From: Roridomyces roridus
Taxonomy: Eukaryota > Basidiomycota > Agaricomycetes > Agaricales > Mycenaceae
Length of the DNA stretch: 64,000 bases
Reading direction: 5' to 3'
Assembly: GCA_029378245.1 (NCBI GenBank)
Contig: JARKIF010000064.1
Span: 157,287-221,286, forward strand
Shown: in pieces, positions 1-11,522 of the stretch
Layout of the letters: each line of letters opens with the position of its first letter
How positions within the stretch are numbered: the stretch's first letter is position 1
Made by a program: the position numbers and the translations under genes
Notes under the pieces: model-generated
Database searches by the model: none
Told to the model about the DNA's origin: nothing
What the model saw: only the letters and a program-made list of their open reading frames with translations

Positions 1-1483
1 AACGGTCTTCAGCTTGTACGATAACGACGTTTCTCGGAATCACGAGCCCAGACTTCGATGGAGAAGGGTCTGTGTCCTGGAGCGCTGTTCCTCACTGCTC
101 GTAAGCACTCACCACAGCCGCTTTGCTCATGATCATCCTTTCTGACCGTTTCTTTAGCCCAAGATCTGCTTTTCGTCAAGCGCGCTGCGGAATCGCTCAC
201 TACTCTGCAGTCCCAGGACCAAGGATGTCACCACAACGTCCTCCTCTTTGCACCTCGTCTCGGGTGAGGAACGGGTCCGGAGGCCATCCACATCCCAAGA
301 TTGCAAGAATCGACGCCTTGGCCACACCAACACCAACTACGGCCGCCCAGTCTCCGTGCTTCCCCGCATCCTGTACTAGCATTCTTGTTATAACGGGATG
401 GGCGGGAAGAGCATCTCCAGGACAAAGTTTGCGGATGAAAACTCTAGTGAGCATGAAGGACTAATGAGTCCAAGGTGTGCTTTCTTCGTCCCCTTTTCTC
501 TTCAGTTTACTCATGAGTCGCAGTTACTCGTCGCCACGGTACCCGCCAAGTACCCGCACCACACCTCCGAGTGCGTCCTATTTGACGTAGGCAAGCCCAA
601 GACGAAGATTGTGGTCAATGCATCGTCTCGCTCTCCTGCCTCCGCGCCATCTATCCGTCGCCGTCGCCGACGTAGGCCTTGCCACTCTCTCACGCAGTCG
701 CTCCGCTCCCGCTTCGTGGTCACGCGCGATTAGACCTGGAGGCTCTGCAAGTATGACCAGGGAGGGACGGGTCAGCGCACCGGGTGCAATATTGTCTTCA
801 AGATGTACGATAACGCGGAGTCCCTCGGAACGCTCGACACTTGGGGGTGCTCTGGCCACGGGTCAACACACCTCCGCTATCGTCTTTCTACAAGGTGTGT
901 ATTCCTCCATACCTTCTGTATCCCACATGCTGACGAGGGGAAGCGTGCTTAGCTCATGCCCCGAGCTGATGATGGGCCCCTCTGGAGTGTTAAGACATCC
1001 TGGGCCCCCGTCTGTCCTCCGACACGGCACTAAATGCCAGACGGCATCCCCAGCGTGCAGCGCGAGGACGGTCATCAAAATCGGTGCTTCCGTTCTTGTC
1101 ATACTCGAGGTCGTTGGGGTACTGCTGGGGTGCGGCGTCGAATCCGCATTGGCATGGCTTTGTCGAATCGCTGCGAGAGCGGCGGGGTCGACTGCATTGC
1201 CGCTCATGATGGTCGAGATGACCGATGCGCTCGAAGAGGCGGAAAGGGTGCGGACACCATCTAGCTCTGGGGCAGCATTCTGCAAAGCAATCAAGTCGAG
1301 GGTGCAACATTCGTTTTCGGCACATGTAAGTACCTTACAAGGCTCCTTATACCCGTACCGGCTCTTGTCCTTGTATTTCACGGCATGATTGCTCGATTGT
1401 GCAGCTATATAGATAGGAAGTCTTGTAATCGTTCTTTTTTACAGACTATAAAGAATCCGAATTCTACGTGCCACGGAGCCGCC
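1..1483. other. No confident gene; weak unrecognised reading frames
   Basis: I see no recognisable domain here. The best candidate is an open frame on the minus strand, 863-1381 (172 codons). It contains plausible protein-like sequence rich in Ser, Thr and Ala around codons 40-100, but no motif I know and no clear partner exon. A 259-codon frame on the plus strand (609-1388) overlaps it antisense and looks like its shadow. Shorter minus frames at 154-454 and 578-859 do not join into a sensible model. This could be an unknown gene or decayed sequence. Confidence 0.3.
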
Positions 1484-3004
1484 CTACACAAGTGTGATGC
1501 CCAATCCTTCCGCCCGGAGCTGCGCGACCTTGTCCACAAGGTGCTGACTACATTCTCCTCTCTCCTCCGAGCCCGCCCATTCGTGGTTGCAGTCAATGTG
1601 AAGTCTCTGCCAGCGGGCTACAGGCGGCGGTACTGCGAGAGTAGCGAGCTGCGTGTCCGTCCACCAGCGCGAAAACATCATCTGCTCCAGCATCTCCTCC
1701 AAGTCCTCGTTGACCCCGAAACGGGATTCGATAGAAACCCCTTGGAGACTAGGCACCACATGGACATTTTGAGCGCTGGAATATCGAAGGAACCCCATGG
1801 CGGCTCTGACGGAACCCAATCCATCAAAGCAATGCTCCAGATTGAGATCCACGAGATTTGGGGAATGGGTGAGGAGGGAGATGATGTCCTCAGGCGTCAT
1901 CATAGAGCCTATGATCTCGAGGCACTCAATACGGGTGGAACGACTCTGGAATGACGTGAAATCCTCCGAAGACCAGGAGGTCTCAATTCCCGAACGGATC
2001 TCCAGAGTTGTGAGCGAGGGAAGATCGAGGCACGCGATGAAAGGCGTAATATGCCCGTCCTCCTCCGCGTAAGGATAAATTAGCGAAAGGCTTTCCAGTC
2101 GGGCCAGCTGGACGACCGGAGCAGAGATGGGGGGTTGGGACCACGGAATCAATCCGGAAAAGTCTGCTGTGACGATATTCGTGCACTGAACGAGAATGTC
2201 GAGGAAACTTTGGGCGCTCTCCAGGCAGGAAACTGTGATGTCGAGGCGCGTGAGTTGAGACCACGGCAGATGGATGCGACCTGTAAAGGCCCGGACAGTA
2301 ACGGAAACTGTCCGAAGACAAGGTGCGCCGAGGAATACTTTGACCGGGGAGTGCATCGGAATATCCGTCCGGTCTTTTATGTAGACGCTGACGAGGCTTT
2401 TCAGCGCATCCATGGGCAATTCGCGCAGCCCCGAGATTTGTGCGTTCTGGAACACCAACGACTTCCACCGTGGGGTGAGTTCGAAGAGCAAGTCTACCAC
2501 GGGGGATGCTGCCGAGGGCTGATCTACAAGCAGGATTGGGATAGGATGTGGTGCCGAACGCTCGAGGAACGTCTTTGTGGTGGCTAGAAACGAATCTGAC
2601 CGGGCTTTCTTGAGGCTCAGCTTCACTGGGAAGTTCCATAGCTGCGGCGTTGTACAAGCCAGCTGCCTCCAGTGAGCGCAGACCTGGGATATGACAAGCA
2701 CCTTCCGCAAGGCAGGAGAGGTGGACCTGCGAAGAAGCCACTCAGGCTCCGTTGTTCCGACACCCGCAACAATCGAGAATATTTCCACCAACAACTCGGC
2801 AGGGAGTTTGCGGATGGGGGATATCACTTGTTTGAGAGAAGCGATGACTCCCCGCTCGCGGTCACGAAGACGCAGGAGATCACGGATCTGCGACTCGATG
2901 CGGGCGACATTGGCTTCAGCCGCGAGAATGAGCTGTTTCGCCTTGCTCTCGAAGTTGGAGGCCGATGAGTGGCCGAGCATAAGGGCAGAGGCGATGTTGT
3001 CCAT
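1484..3004 (-). CDS. F-box/LRR-type protein (copy 1)
   Basis: Intron-free gene of 506 codons. Residues about 20-60 form a charged helical N-terminus typical of basidiomycete F-box proteins. The F-box core follows at about residues 67-110 (LPAELLVEIF, then SQVCAHWRQLACTTPQLW). The rest is a leucine-rich solenoid of irregular repeats containing PWSQLTRLDI and HSPNLVDLNL, and near the C-terminus it has the signature SRWWTDTQLATL followed by PPPVARW. F-box proteins recruit substrates to SCF (Skp1-Cullin-F-box) ubiquitin ligases; the substrate is unknown. The start at 3004 aligns with the start of the neighbouring copy at 4893. The two genes are head-to-tail on the same strand and share the region around residues 28-76 almost exactly, so this is a tandem duplication. 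Confidence 0.85.
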   Translation of the reverse strand: MDNIASALMLGHSSASNFESKAKQLILAAEANVARIESQIRDLLRLRDRERGVIASLKQVISPIRKLPAELLVEIFSIVAGVGTTEPEWLLRRSTSPALRKVLVISQVCAHWRQLACTTPQLWNFPVKLSLKKARSDSFLATTKTFLERSAPHPIPILLVDQPSAASPVVDLLFELTPRWKSLVFQNAQISGLRELPMDALKSLVSVYIKDRTDIPMHSPVKVFLGAPCLRTVSVTVRAFTGRIHLPWSQLTRLDITVSCLESAQSFLDILVQCTNIVTADFSGLIPWSQPPISAPVVQLARLESLSLIYPYAEEDGHITPFIACLDLPSLTTLEIRSGIETSWSSEDFTSFQSRSTRIECLEIIGSMMTPEDIISLLTHSPNLVDLNLEHCFDGLGSVRAAMGFLRYSSAQNVHVVPSLQGVSIESRFGVNEDLEEMLEQMMFSRWWTDTQLATLAVPPPVARWQRLHIDCNHEWAGSEERGECSQHLVDKVAQLRAEGLGITLV

Positions 3005-3393
3005 GTTGGAGAATGTGAGGCCAATGGATGAGACCGTTGTCGCGTCACGACGCTACTCTTAGTGAAAAAGCGACAGGGTCAGGCTCCCTGGTATACGATA
3101 TAGGCAGATCGAAGGCGCACCGCTGAAGTTTCCAAACAGTTGTCCTGGCTTGATGACGCGACTGGCACTCGAATTTCGCGATGCCACTCGGACGCGCGTT
3201 GACACGAGAAAGAAGTGTGTTTGCGAGCCAATCAATGACCAAACCTCGGACTGTGTCCGTTCGATTTTGCCTGGATTTCGTACTTGGCTACCTACCCACT
3301 TGGATAATTGCTGCTGTAAAAACACGAAATGGGATCAAATCGGCTCTGGATTTTTTATGGTATCTGTGCCTAAATCATTCGTTCACTCAGCAC
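3005..3393. other. Intergenic spacer between tandem F-box genes
   Basis: The spacer between the start of copy 1 and the stop of copy 2. It holds only short overlapping frames on both strands and no recognisable domain. It should contain the promoter of the minus-strand gene at 1484-3004 and the 3' end of the gene at 3394-4893. I see no clear TATA box or repeat. Confidence 0.4.
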
Positions 3394-4893
3394 CTAATCA
3401 ATCACGACGTCGAGTCCCTGCCCCTGGAGCTGCGCCACCTTTGCCAAAAGCGAGCGGCTGTATTCTCGCTGCTGCCTGACCAAGACATCGAAGTGGATAC
3501 AAATCTCGAGCTTCTCCCAACGGGCCACAGGCGGGGCGACCGGAAGAGCTGCAAGCTGCGCGTCCGTCCACCAGCGCGAGCTGATCATACGTTGCAGTTT
3601 TTCTTCATCGATATCCTCCATGCTGTCCGAAATCGTAAGGCGTTGGAGGCGTGGAGCTGGATGTGCCAGCGCGGTAGCGGAGAATGTGAGATATTCGAGC
3701 GTTGATTCGAAAGCCGCATCGCTGTTGAAACATGAGGACAAGTGGAGCGCCACGAGACTGGGGGAATTGAGGAGGAGAGACGAGAGGTCCTCGGAAGTCA
3801 TGAGGGAGTATGAGATGTCCAAATACTCGATGTTCGGAGAACGGCGAAGGAATGCCGTGATATCCGCAGGGGACCAACAAGTCTCATATCCCGCGTAGAT
3901 GCTCAATTTGGTGAGCGAAGGGAGGGCTAGGCGCGCAATGAAGGGGCTAATGAATCCGTCGTCGGAGTGGAAACACAATCTCAGATTGGTCAACTGTGCG
4001 AGCTGAACGACTGGAGTTGGAACCATATCGGGCGGTTGGTTCCAGGTTACGATGCCGTTGAATTCAACGGAGGCAATATTGGTGCACTGGGCCAAAATGT
4101 CGAGGAACTCCTGGGCTGGCTCTCCATTGAAGACATGTAGGCTCAGTTCGACCAGCTGAGACCAAGGCATGTGGAATGGGCCCATGTTCCGGACGGTAAG
4201 GCGCACCGTCCGGAGGGAATGAGCGCCAAGGAACGCTTTCACAGGCGATAGATCTGAAATGTGGGCCTGGTGCCTGAGATCCAGGCTGATGAGGCTCTTC
4301 AGCGCATCCATGGGGAGTCGGTATAATTGTGAGATATCCGACTCCGCAAAGACCAACGACTCCCAGCGCGGGGCTGAATCCAACATGACTTGGACGAGAG
4401 GTGATGCTTTGGGAGTCTCCCCTTTCCATAAAATCGGGATAGGAAGGGGTGCTGAGCGCTCGAAGAACGTTTTCGTCGTTTCCAAATACACGTCCGACGG
4501 GGCCTTCTTGAAATTCAGGAAGACTTGATAGTTCCACAGCTGCGGTGTTGTACAAGCCAGCTGCCTCCAGTGTGCGCAAACCTGAGACAAGGCCAGCACG
4601 GAGTCAAGCGCGTGGCTAGTGAAGGTGGGGTTGGACAGCTTTCCGGCTTGGGCCGCGACGACCCGGAAGATCTCGACCAAGAGCTCGGCGGGAAGCTTGC
4701 GGATGGGGGCTATGACTTGTTTGAGAACGGCAATGATACCCCGCTCGCGGTCGCGGAGACGCAGCAGGTCACGCATTTGTGATTCAATGCGGGCGATATT
4801 GGCCTCGGCCGCAAGGATGAGGTTTTTGGCCAGATGCTCGATGTCGGACGTAGAGGAATGGCCCAGTAGAAGAGCGGAAGTTATATCCTCCAT
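3394..4893 (-). CDS. F-box/LRR-type protein (copy 2)
   Basis: Intron-free gene of 499 codons and the tandem paralogue of the gene at 1484-3004. The N-terminal helical region (residues about 25-60) is nearly the same, and the F-box core LPAELLVEIF again starts at residue 67, followed by the helix with SQVCAHWRQLACTTPQLW. Leucine-rich repeats occupy about residues 150-420 (for example PWSQLVELSL and NSPSLVALHL). The C-terminal signature is ISSRWWTDAQLAAL followed by PPVARWEKLEI. The expected role is substrate selection for an SCF ubiquitin ligase in nucleus or cytosol. Sequence after the F-box has diverged more than the F-box itself, as expected if the LRR part recognises targets. The start ATG at 4893 matches that of the other copy. 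Confidence 0.85.
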   Translation of the reverse strand: MEDITSALLLGHSSTSDIEHLAKNLILAAEANIARIESQMRDLLRLRDRERGIIAVLKQVIAPIRKLPAELLVEIFRVVAAQAGKLSNPTFTSHALDSVLALSQVCAHWRQLACTTPQLWNYQVFLNFKKAPSDVYLETTKTFFERSAPLPIPILWKGETPKASPLVQVMLDSAPRWESLVFAESDISQLYRLPMDALKSLISLDLRHQAHISDLSPVKAFLGAHSLRTVRLTVRNMGPFHMPWSQLVELSLHVFNGEPAQEFLDILAQCTNIASVEFNGIVTWNQPPDMVPTPVVQLAQLTNLRLCFHSDDGFISPFIARLALPSLTKLSIYAGYETCWSPADITAFLRRSPNIEYLDISYSLMTSEDLSSLLLNSPSLVALHLSSCFNSDAAFESTLEYLTFSATALAHPAPRLQRLTISDSMEDIDEEKLQRMISSRWWTDAQLAALPVAPPVARWEKLEICIHFDVLVRQQREYSRSLLAKVAQLQGQGLDVVID

Positions 4894-5244
4894 GCTACCT
4901 CACAGATTGGGAGCGAAGCACGTAAACGAGTCGCGATTTGGTGTCGGTGGCAGCAGGGAAAACTGCAGGTCTACCTCGGTGCATCAGCTCAGATTAGGGT
5001 TGAAATGCGCGAGAACTGACCAGAGTTTTGCCGCCAGATGTAGCAGCAGGCCTAGTAGGGACTCCGTGGAGGGGAAGAACAAGGAGAAGAAAGTTTTGAT
5101 CTGATTTGTCATCACTTGATTCGTTACTTGCTTCTCACCACCATGGTGCTTTCTTCGTTCTCGCTGTACAGCCCGCTCATCTGAACTTGAGTCAAGCCAG
5201 ATCTCGCCACTCTTCCGCCTGAAACGGTCGATTTCGCTCATCGG

Positions 5245-5742
5245 ATGTTCGATGCTGCTCGAAATGGGAACTCAGAGCTACTTCTCGCGGCGGTCGATGC
5301 GGGGCTACCAGTGAATATTCTGAACGAGAAAGGTGAGTGAACGCGTTGAACTAAAGCATATACGCCGAACCGCGATTTCTAGGCAACAGCCTCCTCATGC
5401 TCGCGTCATACGGTTGGTAACCTTCCAGTAGTCGGAGCGTAATACTCAACGCTGCTAGCCGGCCATCTCGACCTCACGAAGAAGCTACTCGACAAGGGAG
5501 GCGATCCGAACCTTTTAAATGATCTAGGGCAATCCATGATCGCAGGGGCAATCTTCAAGGCCCACGACGATGTCGTGCGTGCACTGGCGGAGAAGGGCGC
5601 GGATCCCAGGCTGGGGAAACCGACCGCCATCGAGACCGCACATATGTTTGGCCGGATTGAGCTCATGGAAGCTCTTGGGGCCACGGACACAGATATTGGG
5701 CCCGATGTCCCCTCGCCAATTCCCCGCAGCGACAGTGCGTGA
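5245..5742 (+). CDS. Small ankyrin-repeat protein
   Basis: Three exons by inspection: about 5245-5332, 5383-5412 and 5459-5742, with introns GTGAGT...CTAG and GTTGGT...CTAG. The joined protein is about 133 residues. It reads MFDAARNGNSELLLAAV, then GNSLLMLASYAGHLDL, then KAHDDVVRALAEKGADP, i.e. three to four ankyrin repeats and little else. Compact ankyrin proteins like this occur in fungi and bacteria; ankyrin repeats are protein-binding scaffolds, and the partner is not known. The frame stays open upstream of 5245 back to 5191 with sequence (LPPETVDFAHR) that also looks like the protein, so the true start is probably in a short extra 5' exon. An ATG in a very strong context lies at 5143 but needs an intron to connect. 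Confidence 0.75.
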
Positions 5743-5872
5743 ATGGTTGTGTATTTTGTATCGAGTTTGTATGTGGGTGGATTCCGTTTGAATATACACA
5801 CATTGTTGTACCTGTACTGTCTTAACTTTTGGTCCTGATATGCAGACTTTGTAACATTCGGACGAACGACAA

Positions 5873-7470
5873 TCAATCGTAACCATTCCTTCCCGTGACC
5901 ACGCCGAACGCGGGTCCCCCTTGCCCGAACATATCGCGTAAATCTCGAGTCAACGCCTCCGGCCTCTCATACGCTGCAAAATGCCCTCCACCATCATGCT
6001 CCCGATCGAACACTATCTTCCCAAGCTTCTTGGACCAACTCCAGTGCACATTGTTGTCAATACTCGTTGAAGTTTCAACACAGAACCGCAACTACTCACC
6101 TCTTCGGGAAACACACAATCTCGCCTGGAAATCTCGATATTCCCAGCGGAATAGACGTCCTTTCGTATGCAAAGAACCTTGCAACCTGTTTCGCGGATTC
6201 GCCTTCTCCGACCTCGAAATAAATCCGTCCAGCCGCTGTAGGACCCGCTCTCGAGAACCAATAAATCGACACCCACGTGAGTACTAGTCGCTTTCAACCT
6301 CCGCCTCAATGCAAATTGGACTATTTCACCCACCTTCGTCGTCCTTCCATGGATACCGGTCGGTCCACGCAACCAATTTTTCGTAGACCCAAGCTAACAA
6401 ACCTACGGGCGAATCCGCGAGGGAGTATCCCAGAGTTTGGGGTTTTGTCCCTTGTTCTGCGAGGTACCCGCATCCGGTGGCCATGAAGTGTTGACTGCGT
6501 TTGATTCCTTCTTTTTCTTTTCCGGTGAGGCCTTTTATCAACATCGACAAGAAATCTAGGGGTTGTGTGAACAGAGATGGGGGCTGCCCTCTGGCATGTG
6601 GAATTTCAGGTTCAGAGCACTTGGCCAGACTGACGGAATGGGGACGTACCCGGGGAAATTGGTATGCCAGGCTTTACTGTGTCTTGGACCGTATAGGTGC
6701 GCAATTTTGCGGGTGATCTGATCAACGTCTGACTGCATAGTAAACATACTTTTGGATTTCACTCACAAGAAATCCCCAATCGCCTCCTTGTGTCACTTTT
6801 CCGGGAATTCAACCGCGGGTCTGAGTCGAAAGAATGTGCAAACTGACCGTATTCGTGGTACCCCAAAGCCAACATGAGTTTATTGCAGACCTATCGACAA
6901 AGTCAACCAACACCGCGACTTGACCAATCCAATCTTACCTCTGCGTATTGATCCATATCGAACCTCTTCTTGGACGGTGCTTCAGAGAAACCATACCCAG
7001 GAAGGCTGATGGCTACGACGTGGAAGCTCGGATGATGTGCAGAGCTTTGTGTGAGTAGAGGCACGAGCTTTCGCGCTTCGAAGAAACTGCCCGGCCCTGA
7101 TCAACTCGAGTAAGCTTGGTTGAAACCATTATTCAAAACGCTCACATCCGTGGACGAACAGCAACGGAATAGCGGACTCCGTATCGCTCTTCTTGTGAAT
7201 ATAATGGATGTTGAGAGTCCCATGCCCTTCGACGGGGATGTCGCGCGTGAACTGAGGAAGTTCGGCGTTCAAAAGGGCTTCATGATGACGCCAGTCGTAT
7301 CCATTCGCCCACCGATCGAGCAAGCGGCGAATATCTGCGAGCGGGACACCATATTCCCACCCAGCGTCTTCCAGCTCGTCGGGCAAGGTCACGAGGGCGA
7401 GTTTTTGGCGCAGGAGGGAGAGTGATTCGTCTGAGACGGAAATGTGGAATGCGCTTTCAGTGGACATCAT
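5873..7470 (-). CDS. Epoxide hydrolase, EHN/alpha-beta hydrolase type (copy 1)
   Basis: Eight exons: 7146-7470, 6939-7096, 6848-6890, 6767-6795, 6650-6717, 6334-6590, 6100-6283 and 5873-6038. All junctions are GT-AG and the frame closes at 409 residues. The N-terminal epoxide-hydrolase domain (residues about 1-105) is followed by the oxyanion motif HGWPGSF and by GYGFSEAP. The nucleophile is in VTQGGDWGF (Asp as nucleophile), and the C-terminal catalytic His is in GGGHFAAYE. The family opens epoxides to vicinal diols through a covalent Asp ester; relatives are microsomal or juvenile-hormone epoxide hydrolases. The physiological substrate is unknown. The start was chosen at the first Met of MMSTESAF; an upstream in-frame Met about 14 codons earlier is less family-like. 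Paralogues lie at 14372-15928 and 44360-45825. Confidence 0.88.
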
Positions 7471-7907
7471 TGCCTGGGAGGAGGAAGAGAGCTCGAGCGT
7501 GAGAAGTACCACGTTGTCACCTTTTAATATAGCCCACGAATCGAAGCACGGTTCCCCGCTCTGTCAGCTACTAGATGCACGGCGGAGATACTGGAATTAT
7601 TCGCGCCCTGTGACCGCAGGCGGCCTTCTCGGTCGATAAATGAACAAATGGATAGATTTCTCTGGACCTCTGGACATGCATTTGCAACGTTTGCAAAGTT
7701 GTCGAATCAATCAGGTACGTTCAAGATTCTCATTGAGTTCCGGCCAATTAACAATGCAAGATTTGTCGGTCGGTGGGAGCCGCAACCAGGAAATGAAAGA
7801 TGTCGAAGTTGCATGTTCGTCCATTATGTATATCGTGAATTATATGAGTTACATCTAAGATCGTGCAGTTTTAGTAGTAATACAATTGCTCATCCCGATT
7901 CCCAGCT
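7471..7907. other. Intergenic, no gene seen
   Basis: This spacer lies between the start of the epoxide hydrolase (minus) and the stop of the MFS gene (minus). It holds only short frames with no recognisable domain. It should contain the epoxide hydrolase promoter on its left side and the MFS 3' UTR on its right. Confidence 0.4.
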
Positions 7908-9797
7908 CTAGGCGTCAACCTTCCCCTCCTCAAGCGTCTTCTCAGAGGGCCTCTCCACCGGCGCCTGCTTGTTTATCCGAATATTCTTGATAAACAAGGA
8001 CGCTATCAGCGCCAAGCCCGCCACGGGCACACCCAAGACGAAAACAATCCTCAACGCCTCCGCATAACTCCTCACCACCCCCGGAATCATCTCGGGCGAC
8101 AACTCGGTGTATATGGCAGTGGGAGACTCGCGCACCACGGCCGCGGGAGCGTTGGGAGCGTATATTTTGAGATATTTTGTAAGTTGGGAGGAGAACACCG
8201 GCTCGGCAACACCCAGACCCAACGTCCCGCCAAGGAACTGCCCGAACGAGGCCATGGAGGTCGCCTGACCGAGCAGACGCGGGTTGGACTTGAATTCAGC
8301 TTGCATCGCAATGAGCGAGTTCTGCATGCCCATGCCCGTGCCGACACCAGCGAGAATCTGGAATCCGATGATGCGTGCGGATGAAGAGTCGGTGTTGAGG
8401 GTGTAGAGCAGCCCCGAGCCGATGGCGAGGAAGAACGGGGCACCGACGAGGAAGGGGAAGTAGTACCCCGTCAAACCGACGATCTGGCCCGAGCTGATGA
8501 CGGTGAGGACCACGCCGAGCATGAATGGAAGCAAGTCCACCCCAGAGTCGGTCGCAGTGCGGTGGCGCACGGCTTGGTAGAAGATGGGGATGTAATAGGA
8601 GAAGAGGAGGAGGGAGAAGCGCGTGAGGAACGCGTAGGCGATGATGGCATAGACGCTGCGCGAGTGGAAGATCGAGGTGGGGACCATGGCACGGTCTTTG
8701 AGGTGGATTTCCCAGAAGACGAGGGCGACGGCGAGGACAAAGGCGAATACAAATGAGATGATGACGGCGTGGTCGCCCCATGCCTTGGTGTTGCCGCCCC
8801 ATTGGAGAGCGAGTACGAGGCAGGTGATAGCGCCCGCGATGAGGACAGCACCGAAAAAGTCCATCTGCAGGAACTGCGACAAGATGTCGCGCGGCGAGCG
8901 CTTAGATAGATCCGCACCGAGAGGCGGCTGCGCTTTGAGCAGAAAAGTGACTGCGACAAGGGAGACGCCACCTACGAGTATGAGATAAGTACGAGGCGAA
9001 AAAATAATGAATTAAGACACTAACCGACAGGTAAGTTGATGAAAAAGCACCACCGCCAAGAAACGTGGTCGGTGAAGGCGCCCCCGATGAGGGGACCGAT
9101 CACGGAGGACAGGCCGAAAACAGCGCCAAAGAGACCGAAGAGGCGGGGGCGGTCCTCCAGACGAGTGACTTGGGAAATGATCTGGAGCATTGCGACGACT
9201 GCAAAAGTCAGTATGGGGCATATGGGGCGACGAGTACTGAGTAAACTCACATAGACCGGCTGCACCAACTCCCGACACTGTCCTTCCCGCTATGAGTTGG
9301 TCGACATTTTGAGAAACGCCGCAGACGAGCGAGCCAATTTCAAAGATGGCTATGGACGAAAGCAGAATATATTTTGATGGAAAGATACGTAGGAGCTGCC
9401 AATTAATGAGTCAAAGAGTCAATCAGATTTATTTTATCGCCGTACCTGTCCGTAGGGCAGCAGAAATACTGTTTGCGCAAGGACGAAGGAGGAAGAGACC
9501 CAGCCCTGCAAGCTGAATGCGTTGAACTGGGAGGCGATTCGAGGCAGGGCTGTCGACAGGATCGTCTGGTCCAAGGCGATGAGTAGTAGTGATAATAGCC
9601 TTTGGAAAGTCAGAGAGATGCCCATAATCTTCAAGCAAATTGACTAACAGTGCCGAGAACACGACGGCCAATCTTCTGCCTGTTAAAATTTCTGATGCAG
9701 CCTCTGCTGCTGGCTCATTCCGAGGCTCCTCGTGTAGTGTGTGCTCCGAGGATGCACGGGGTGTGATTGCCTCTGCGTCGAATTGTGGCGAAGACAT
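7908..9797 (-). CDS. MFS drug:proton antiporter (DHA2-like)
   Basis: Five exons joined by GT-AG introns; exon 1 is 9649-9797 and the long last exon ends at the TAG at 7908-7910. A hydrophilic N-terminus of about 40 residues is followed by hydrophobic segments consistent with a 12-14 helix transporter. Diagnostic motifs are [11 protein letters not shown] in the first helix (exon 2), [21 protein letters not shown], and the antiporter motif in helix 5, [12 protein letters not shown] (exon 4). These mark the major facilitator drug:H+ antiporter family, which exports small toxic compounds across the plasma membrane. The C-terminal tail is short and charged. The start is the ATG at 9797; the same frame is open further upstream but is not family-like. 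It sits between an epoxide hydrolase and a cupredoxin gene, but no pathway link is evident. Confidence 0.88.
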
Positions 9798-11522
9798 GTT
9801 TCGGAGGAAAAGGAGGGAAGCACGACGAATCCCATAGCTGCGCCATCTTTTTATAAGCGAGGTCTCGGAACGGCAAAAAAGTAGACGACAAGGGGTCTCG
9901 GATGTTTCCCGATTTGTCATTCGATCACTCATCATCACGCTCTCGGCTGAACGGGACAAAACTCCGTTGACCTCGTTTTCATTCGTTCTTGCTCGGAAAA
10001 TTACACGCTCAAGGGGACTCGAGACGGGCTTCAAATCTTATAACTTGCAAAGACATCTGTGCTAGAACCAGCCGCATTGAATTGAGCCTCAATTTGATCA
10101 CTTACTCATTTCCTTTGACATCACTCTGCAATTTCTCCGGTGACTCGATTTGGACTCGATTACCGATTCTGCTGACTGACCCGGAGTATTTATCCCGATA
10201 TCCAGCCCCTACGCGCGTACACCTCCGCACTCTGAATCTGAATCCGAAGATAAGCACGATGACAGTGAAATATGGACCTCTTGGATCTTGGGCATCTCGG
10301 ACTCCACTGCAGTTTGTTGGATTCTCGGAACGCCCTCCAAAAGGAATCGAACGTGGTTTTTGAACATGTGATGCCGATGATCCGTAGTGATGGAATCAAA
10401 CATAGAGTCAGACTCGAACAAACAGGAGGCAGTGCGCATGGCTGAAGCCTGACTCTGCTTTCCTTCTTTCCACCCATGCTTTCTGCGCTTGTACTCTAGG
10501 CCTAGGGTCCTCGGCTTGACTCTCTGGCATCCCAGGACCCAAAAAGTCTGACTGCGGAGTCTCAGCAGTCACGAGCTGGCTGTCTCGTCGGGTAACGGAA
10601 ACCTGGGCTTTTCACTTCCAGTCTGGGCCCACCTTACTTTCATCTCTTGAGAGGAATCCCGCGCACAGTGTCTCACGCGGTCTATTTCCATCCAATGAAC
10701 AGATTACATCTCAGGCGCCCAGAGAATATGCAACGCTTAGACTCGGGGCCGGTCGCACCCTCCAACTTCTTGTTCCTGGTCTCCCAATATCTGCGTATCG
10801 GCTTCCTAGTATCCTTGCGTCCGATCCCAGATCGTGGTTAATCTTGAAGGGCTCGGGCTTCCAGTAGCCGGAACTACTCAAGACAATACACGCCGCGTTA
10901 TTCGACGACTGCTGCTGCACTCTAGATCTCGGATTTCTTTCGGAATTTCTTTCTGCGGACAGTTGTTTATCTGTGAAAATGCTGGGATCTATAGAAGACT
11001 ACGTTTTGATACGTGGCCCTCATACCTCTGCGCGGTTCTCGACGCAATGGTCTAATTCCACCACTTGTCAATGGCGTCCTTATTTCCTTGTGATCCTGGG
11101 CAAATCTATCAGCTCCGCCCTCACGCCTTGTGCCGGCCACCACCCCTTGTTCCCTGGATATTTCGCACGGTCCGCCCAAAGTTGTCTAGTAGCGAACCCC
11201 TTTTGCGGTGTTCGTTAACGTATGGGCGACCACCATCCTCAATCTTGCGTCTCTGGACTCATGACAATGGGCGATAGCCTTTCTCTATGCGGTCTGCGTG
11301 GACTATAAAACTCGAACGGGTCCGGCGGACTTCACCGAACCCTCGCTGAAATGCCTCGTACGAAAATAAACTTCCCGCGCCTCTTCCGCTTCCCTCCGTT
11401 TTTTCTCAATCCAAACCAAAGGATCGCCTTTACGAAATTATCTCTTTCACTGAAGGATTAAAAAAAGCAGACTCAAAGCGTTTATAAAGGCCTGCTCCTG
11501 TCTCGACTGAACTCAACACACC
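9798..11522. other. Long intergenic region
   Basis: About 1.7 kb between the divergent MFS and cupredoxin genes. I find no recognisable coding sequence; frames such as 10190-10477 (-) and 9989-10363 (+) lack motifs and overlap each other. The right end carries promoter-like sequence for the cupredoxin gene (see 11483-11488). Confidence 0.5.
11483..11488 (+). promoter_or_regulatory. TATA-like box of cupredoxin 1
   Basis: TATAAA 35-40 bp before the start codon at 11523, within tttataaagg. A second TATAAAA lies at about 11303-11309. The paralogue on the minus strand has TATAAAAG upstream of its start, which supports a conserved core promoter; the position close to the ATG implies a very short 5' UTR. 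Confidence 0.4.

Noticed and set aside
609..1388. 259-codon plus-strand frame
   Set aside because: Overlaps a more protein-like minus frame and has no motif; not supported as a gene.
2135..2587. 150-codon plus-strand frame inside F-box copy 1
   Set aside because: Antisense shadow of an intact 506-codon gene.
8296..8971. Alternative minus frames of 166-168 codons within the MFS gene
   Set aside because: Out-of-frame shadows; the transporter frame carries the membrane helices and motifs.
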